Shown in pieces: positions 57,104 through 64,000 of a stretch of 64,000 nt of DNA (its first letter is position 1; each line of letters opens with the position of its first letter). The DNA lies in assembly GCF_900496995.4 (NCBI RefSeq), contig NC_044024.1, positions 19,594,698-19,658,697 on the forward strand, in the 5' to 3' direction. The notes beneath the pieces were generated by a model. It saw only the letters and a list, made by a program, of their open reading frames with translations. It did no database searches and had not been told where the DNA came from. The position numbers and the translations under genes are program-made. The stretch is from Aquila chrysaetos chrysaetos (taxonomy: Eukaryota; Chordata; Aves; Accipitriformes; Accipitridae).

Positions 57104-60100
57104 GTAAGTGCAGAGGCTCTGCTGATATTTTTTCTCGCTAAACGGATTTCGGCATGTGCTCGGTGTCTCACTCTTCCTTTGAAATGTCTCGCCTGTTTCG
57201 GCTTCGCCTTGGACCAAAACAAAAAGATTTCCAAGTCCGTGCGCTCATGGAGTATTTTGGTTTTCACCGATATTCTTGTGCCCTTTGGAAGTAACCTTTC
57301 CCGGCTCGTAAGATTATAATACTTCAGTTGTTATGCAACATATCTTAGGTTAAAAACCACATTTCTGTTTCGGTTAATGTTGCCGTAACTAACAGAATTG
57401 TTGTAACAGAATTTCAGATGTCACTTTTCCAGGGGAGGGCATGAACCTCCTGAAAAAAACTAATACTTCAAATTCTGAGGCTCTGCTTTGTTAAGATGCT
57501 CTGTAATTTCTATGACACTTGCTAAAGGCAACATCTGCAACAGTTTTATTTACCAATTTAATATGCCAGATGCAGTTGCTAGCAGCAAGCTTCACTTTTT
57601 GTCTGTGATAAAGAGGTGCTAGAAGATGCCATGCTGTAAAGTTCCCGACAGCTGAAAGGTGAAGGGGGGTGGTGAGAAGAAGCGAGCACTGCGTGCGTGG
57701 AGAGCTGCAACTGCATTATGTGTAAAGGGGGCCCCTTGTTTCGTTCTCTATCTGCCTGCCTGTTTTTCTGAAAAAAAGGGTGTGTGTTGCAAACATAGGA
57801 AACTGTATCATTGCAGGGCTGCGAGGAAGGCACTCCGGGTAGAAATAAATGACCCTTAAAAAATTGCTTGGGACAGCGTTAAAAATGTAAGCCCATCGTG
57901 GGCCATTTTGCATGCTCATTTGTGATGGTTCTTCATCAGGCATGTTGTTACTGTTGTTACACTTTTGGAATCGGTAATACTCGTTTGAGTCATACACTCC
58001 TAACCTAACTTACCCCAGAGCACTGCACTGTACTAGAAGGATACCACCATATGTGTCTATCACACTCCCGAGCCATATACATAGCTTACATCATTTGTCG
58101 TATTCACTTCTGTTTATCAGCATTTTTTTCTGGACTGCTGATGTTAGCTTTTTCTAGTAATATGAGGAATAACTGTCTCGCGAAGAATGTGGTAGATATC
58201 ATTTGGTAGTGTATTTTTTCTTTGCGCTAAAAACTAGGAGAAAGGATAATCCACTGATGTTAGAATTTACTTTTAACTTATTCTAAGCCAGAGTTTCTTC
58301 TTTTGGATCACAGTATTGCACTGAAATGGCTGAATATTTGCTTTGTTCAGTTAGCGTTTTCCAATTCTAAAGTAACCGCTATGATGTGTCTCAAGGGACC
58401 TGCAAATAAAATATGGATATCTAATTTTTGTTGTATTTTGTAACGAGTGTACTAATAGCACTGTATAGCAGGCACTAGACAATGTAAGAGCCACTGATTC
58501 ACCCAGCTGGTATCATTAGTAACTCTGTCAGTGAAGCTATTTTTGATGACTCAATATTCATAAAAGGGCAAAGTAGAGAAAACAGAATGTGATAAAGCTG
58601 GGATTTGAAAGCCCCCATTATACAGTCAAGATAATAGTCACAACAGGGGCTCTGATCAGCTCACAGGACTAGTTGCAGTCTGCTCTGCTCAGATTTTGCA
58701 TTACAAAAACTAGGGAAATTGGGTCTATGTTATTCTTCAAACACCAACCACTAGATTAGCCAGATCTCTGCAGATTAGGCTTTGTTTTCTGGTTAGGAGG
58801 ATAAACTACTCCTTTGTCCATAATAGAGCAGAAAGAAATCTGCTGCAAGTACAGCAAAGATTAATGTCCTTTCTCATATGACTGGTTACACAGTGGACGC
58901 TACAAACCAAATGGAAATTGTCTCTTACCCGCTGTAAGCTATTTTTTTCCCGCTTTTTATATAGTTTCAACGGCATGGTAGTTTGTGCATCTTGGCACTG
59001 GGGTGGTAGATAGCTCAGGCTGAACCACAGTGACTGCTTAAAAACAACACAAGCTTTAAAACAATGACTGTTTAAACTGACTTCAGTAGGTGTCAAGTGT
59101 CAACCGCTTACAGGAGAATGGTGTTGGCTCTGGTTCTGAACCGACAACATACATAAATCCCCAAGCTTTACACCACCCTCTGTGTTCAACTGGCAAAACC
59201 CATGGTCTGAGCTGAAGCTTCCAGGGAGCTTCAAACGCAGGCTTGGTCTGCTGCTTCATTGAGACCCCTCTTACACCGGAGTGACTCAGTTGCTCTCAGG
59301 GGGTTGTCTCCCAGTTTACATTTTCCTGAGTTCAGCATCCGGCCTTTGTGAGGTCCGGCCTGAGGGTCTCTTGTTTTACACACAGATAAATTCTTAATCC
59401 TCACCCTATTACAATCACTGGGAAAATCCAATTAATTTCAGTGGAATCTGTAGTTAAGAGACCAAAGTGATGAATTCAGGTTGTGAGACTGGGAACCGCA
59501 GATAGTCCCACTGAAGCCACTGAGAGTATTTACAGTGTTTATAAAATTAAACGAATACTTCTTTGTGAGATTGGAGCCTAAAGACCAAAGTATACCTTCA
59601 TTTATGCTTGTTTTCTGATGAAAGCAATTAGGTTTTCTATGCATAAACAAGTCAGAATTTGGCTCTAGGTAAGCAGAACGTTATTTTCAAAACTTTGAAA
59701 AGCGAAAAGCAGGTGTTAAGAGTCTATATTTTTCCTGTAATGTCTTAAAAGCTGATGCTCTTAGCAGCACTATTCTTAGAAGTGTCTTATCATTCCCTAA
59801 CAAAGGCTGCTCTCTTACATGTGCAGGAAATGAACGTGAGATTAATTACCCAAGTGTAACTTTCTGTAAAAACAGAGAGCTTAATGCTAAATGCAGAGAA
59901 TTCATTAGAAAGCACAAGGAGCTTCACTTCGGCAGGCAAATACTCTAATAGTGGTTTAATAGCATGTACAATGCTTTTCCCTCTGTCTGATGCTTGAACC
60001 ACGAATCCACCACGTCAGCCTATCTAAAGAGGCAGTTGTGCAAGGAGTCTCCCGGGAGAGCATTTGGTGTGTGTTGCAGTTCTTTGTCCCCGAAGTGTGA

Positions 60101-63100
60101 CCTGAAAGCTGTGCTGCTCTCATTTCCCCACTTGGTTCCAGCTTTTCTCACCAGTCGGGGCTGTGTGGGCCTGAGGGGTGCCAGGGAACCCCCGAAGCTC
60201 TGGGGGAGCTGGGTATGGGGCGGAGGTGAGAGAGGAAGAAGCTGCTACCAAAAACTAGGAAGTGGTGGTCGTGGAGGTGAAGTCCATCATGCTCTAGACC
60301 AAAAATGCTAAGTTTCAGGCACAGCTTGACACTTAGCCCCAGGGGAGGAAAACCTGGCCCCGCTGGAGATTTTTGGTATTGATATTAGTAGATCATGAGT
60401 ACCAACCTCTGTAGGAAATTAGATGTCATTGGAGAATCTGCTTCAGGTTTGATGGGTTTCGCAGTGCCTTATATTAGTGCTGAATACATCCAACCAGGGA
60501 TGTAGATTAGGCATTCAGAGCTGCAAGGGCAAAAAGTGTTTCTGTTTCTTAAAAAAACTTTAAAATTCGGAAAGCTCAGGGTGGTGGTGTTCACGTATCC
60601 CAATTCTGTAATGTCAGCCTTGAACAGCTGGCTTTTTGATACTTTTCATATGGAAATGTATCTGCTCACTGACTGGTAATATTTGTTTTCTGTTTATTAG
60701 AGAGGAAGGAGAACGGTATCATGGCCTAGAAAACAAAGGAATTACTGCAGCCAGTGCAAAAAGTCACTATGAGGGGAAAAAAAGACATGGAAGAAGGCAC
60801 AGAGGATGTCTAATGAAATAAGAGACTAGTGCCATTGAGAAGACACATTGTTCATGTGCTGATGAGAAGAAGATGGGATTTTTAACAGGCAGCTAATTTC
60901 CACCTGTCCTCAAATCGCTGTCCTGTAGTTTGTCACATCTGTGCGGAGCAGCAGTGGTAGTTAGCCAGCCTGCCCGCCAGCTCTGGTGAATGCCACGCCA
61001 GTATTTACTTACTGTTAGTGTTAAGTTATGTGGTTTGCAATAGTAAAGGGCTATTATACAGATGCTTGCTTGTCGTGAGTCAGTGCAGCTCCATTTAAGT
61101 CAATGCTGCGCAGCTGTACCCCAGCTGAAGAGCTATTTTTAATCTTCAGTACTATACAAATTGATGAGGGAAGACCACTTGCTCAAAAAAAGGCAAGTTT
61201 CCCACTTTACTTGAGTTTCTTCAAACATTATTGAAAATAAAAATCCCTTGTCAGCATCTCAAGAACAAGAGTCCAAAATGGACCCCGTGTTAGAATATTT
61301 AGCCTTGCACTTCTTACCATGCTTCTTCTTGGAGTGTCTGGTCTGGGAAGACAAATAGAGGTGTAAATTAATGTACCAGATGCAAAAAGCTAGTAAAGCA
61401 GTGTCTGTTCCTGCTGCCTCTGCTCGAGGGGCAGTAAGTGCCGTCAGAAGGGCACAGCAGGGCAACTAGCTGGAGATGGACGTCTCTTGACTGTTGGGGG
61501 GATCTGCCAGAACTCGACCACAGCACACCATTGCTAGGATTTTACAAGATAAGAGAATCTAGACGACTTCTCCATTTTTAGCTGAAGTTCTGGTATTTAT
61601 CAGGAGAACAAACGGGAAGTTACTGGCTACTAAGAAGAAAAAGTAAAGTAGAATTATGGAAGAGTTTGCTCAAGTAATAGGAACAAGAGCCCCACAGCAC
61701 TGCTAAGGGTGGGTGGGATGCAGAGCATCTGCTCTCTGATCTAGCATTGGGCTGCTGTCAGCAGAGGACATTGCCACCCTCGCCTAAAAGAAATCCCCAA
61801 GTGCTGCGTGAGGTCAGGTACTTCTGCTGGTTTGGGATTTGGGGGAAGTTTCCGAAAAATAACTATCAAAGAGAAATCCGACCTTAATTTTTGTTCATAA
61901 GCCTTTTTATTTCCAAATGCTTCCTACAAAGCCTCACCTCTTCAGCTCTCTCTTTGAATAGAGAGTTACAGACACCTTTCATACACTGCTGGAACGAACA
62001 TCCAGAACTCTCATGGAAATAACTGAGTTTATTTAACCAGTTTGTGCAGGTTTTGTAACTCTAGTTTACAGGCTGGGTGGGAGTAGGAGTCCCGTGTGAT
62101 GGAGAAAGTTGACAGAGCCTTTTAGCTGGTTCTAGTTGTAAGTTTTGTACCTATGTTTTTCCTGCTGTTACTTCATTTTAAAATCCAGTGTATAGTCTAT
62201 CTGGTTTGTATATTAAGGAAGAACTCAGTCTTGAGAAAATTAAGGCTTACATACAGAAGCTCCCGTGCTGCAGACTACATGTTCCCTTCTCTGTGAAATC
62301 CTGAACAAATTGATCTCACTGGTAAAATAACAGCAGAAAATTTATTTTAGGGAAGAGTTTCCATCATTGGAGTTAAACATTTGTAATTAGCTAAGTGCAA
62401 ATCAGACCATTTTCCACCACTTAACCTTGTTTTGGTAGGTTAAGTGCAATGTTTATTCTAGACCATTTTCTTCCATTTTAACCATGTTTTGATAGTTTAA
62501 ATGCAATGTTTAATGAGATAGGCTGACTTCTAAGAATAAAATAATTTCTAAAAAACACTGCTGTTCTTGGCAACCTGTGTATCAGAATGTTAAGCAGAAT
62601 AATTTCCCTTGGACTATTTATTTGGGTGGAGCCATAATAGTCCTGAAGCCCCAGTTTAATCTTTGACTACATGTTTTCAGTGCACAGGAATGTCCAGCTA
62701 CTGGTTTCTATTCAAAACAGAAACCCGCAAGTTATCAGGAGTTTGCATTCAAAAATAGAGACTTAAAAAAAACATGCTAGTTTGAAATAGAGAAGGAAAT
62801 GTTAACTTGAGTGGTAATTAAACTAGTGATGCAATCAAACATGTCTTAGAGGAAAAAGCATTACAAGTAGTACTTTGGTGAACTCTTTGTTGTAGCATGA
62901 AAACTGTAATATGGATAAACACATTAAATAATGCATTAAAATGCTATGAATGTGTATTACGCCAATTTCATAGGTTTTTAGGGAAAGGGACAAGTTTACT
63001 CCTGTAATGTTAGTCAGCAGAGAAACAGTCATTTTATTTGCTTTCTTGACCTTTTCATTTGAGTTGGAAATGAATTAGCAATGTGATAAGACAAGGAAAA

Positions 63101-64000
63101 ATTGCCATCTTTGAAATGAAATTTGCATGTCAAAACGTTACATCCAGCCAGATAAAATAGATTTTCCTCTTTCTCATTTAATTCTTGAATAAAATTCAAT
63201 ACTTCAACTTTTTTTTTCTGCTTTACAATAATATCCTTGACTTGTTTCAGTTTGTGTTGCATCAGAAAAAAAGAAAAAAAAAACAAACAACAAACATATA
63301 GCCATGCAAAACTCTGTTTTAAAATCTGCTGCAACTTGGTATTTGTTAAAAATAAACCAAAACTGTCGTCTAGTCTTCATGGCAGAAAAATACTCCCTTT
63401 CTGAGGCTAACTCATTTGTAGTTTTGTAATTGTTAGAATGAGACAACTGTTCTTAGAGATTTTGTTACTCCCTTCCCTTCTGATGCCACAAACCCCACCT
63501 GACCCCTGCAGTCAAAACTGCTTTGTAGCTTTCCACAAAAGCCTTGAACAGTGCATTTCAGTTATTCAATATCCTTTCCCATTGAGCATTTTACAGAAAG
63601 GCAGTGAAATGTCTTTATTAGTATGAATTTAAAATTACTTAAATTAAGGTGTTCATTTAAATGGAATTTAGATTGTCATCTGAAAGTTTCTGACTTGTTT
63701 TTGACAATGCTTTTTCAAAGACAGTAGTTTCTGTGAGCCCTGTTAGTGACAAATATTATTCATCTTGTGACTCCCAAGTCTTGGGGGCCATGGGTTATGT
63801 ATTCATATTTCTGTTGGACAGAATAATGGCCATAATGGGACCCTTTCTAAATTTGCAACTGTTGTAATCTCAGCAGAGTGCATAGTTTGTGAACAATCTG
63901 GTTTTACATACCAGACTTGCAAACTGTTCGTAGAAGTTCAAGGATTTTACAGTTGCGAAGCCATTTTTTCAAGCTGACATGAACTGGTCGTGCCAAGGAG
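57104..64000 (+). other. Start of GAB intron 1
   Basis: 6.9 kb after the exon 1 donor with no sequence for the next PH-domain exon (expected to begin with a WKxRWF-like motif). Apart from a diverged 56-bp tandem duplication at 62404-62512 and an A-rich tract near 63266-63294, I see no named repeat. Long first introns are usual for GAB genes. Confidence 0.65.
62404..62512 (+). repeat. Two-copy tandem duplication, period 56 bp
   Basis: Copy 1 (62404-62455) and copy 2 (62460-62512) both begin agaccatttt and end gcaatgttta, with scattered substitutions between. Confidence 0.85.

Noticed and set aside
56134..57319. Frames of 227-392 codons in the GAB CpG island
   Set aside because: They arise from the stop-free minisatellite. 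Only the last 24 codons before the splice donor correspond to a known protein.

Overview
This is a vertebrate nuclear genome window and almost certainly from a bird. Three things point that way: a CR1 LINE fragment, a solo endogenous-retrovirus LTR of a type I associate with neoavian genomes, and compact introns around a conserved chromatin-remodeller gene. It is AT-rich apart from two CpG islands. Species and chromosome cannot be read from the window. If it follows chicken, it would lie on chromosome 4, in the part corresponding to the human X.

The left two thirds (about 8.1-41.3 kb) hold a complete SMARCA1 gene (SNF2L, an ISWI-family nucleosome-remodelling ATPase) on the minus strand. I traced 24 coding exons, with splice sites and phases that join into one reading frame of about 1013-1030 codons. 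Residues that separate SNF2L from its paralogue SNF2H (SMARCA5) consistently match SNF2L. The gene carries AutoN, both RecA-like helicase lobes, HAND, SANT, SLIDE and a basic C-terminus. The first exon is the one uncertain part. Intron 6 contains a 5'-truncated CR1 in the same orientation as the gene. The 8 kb below the gene show no recognisable gene.

SMARCA1 starts in a CpG island at 40.4-41.7 kb with GC boxes, an E2F-like site, a TCTCGCGA-type element and long G runs. A divergent plus-strand transcript is possible. The next 15 kb (41.9-56.1 kb) appear to hold no conserved protein gene. They do contain a strong CTCF-like site (44.64 kb), an imperfect inverted repeat (45.4-45.85 kb), a decayed Ty3/gypsy-type pol relic on the minus strand (46.9-49.3 kb), and a 1066-bp solo LTR with intact TG/CA ends and 5-bp target-site duplications (51.94-53.0 kb).

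A second CpG island at 56.1-57.1 kb contains a GC-rich minisatellite, an E-box and the first coding exon of a GAB-family adaptor gene on the plus strand (24 codons, start of the PH domain). The rest of that gene runs off the right edge. The 57.1-64.0 kb stretch is the start of its first intron. GAB3 is my best guess, but the exon is too short to exclude GAB1 or GAB2.

The most interesting point is the pairing itself. A GAB gene lies next to an ISWI gene here, and human GAB1 lies next to SMARCA5. This looks like an ancestral GAB-ISWI linkage kept on both copies after the vertebrate genome duplications.
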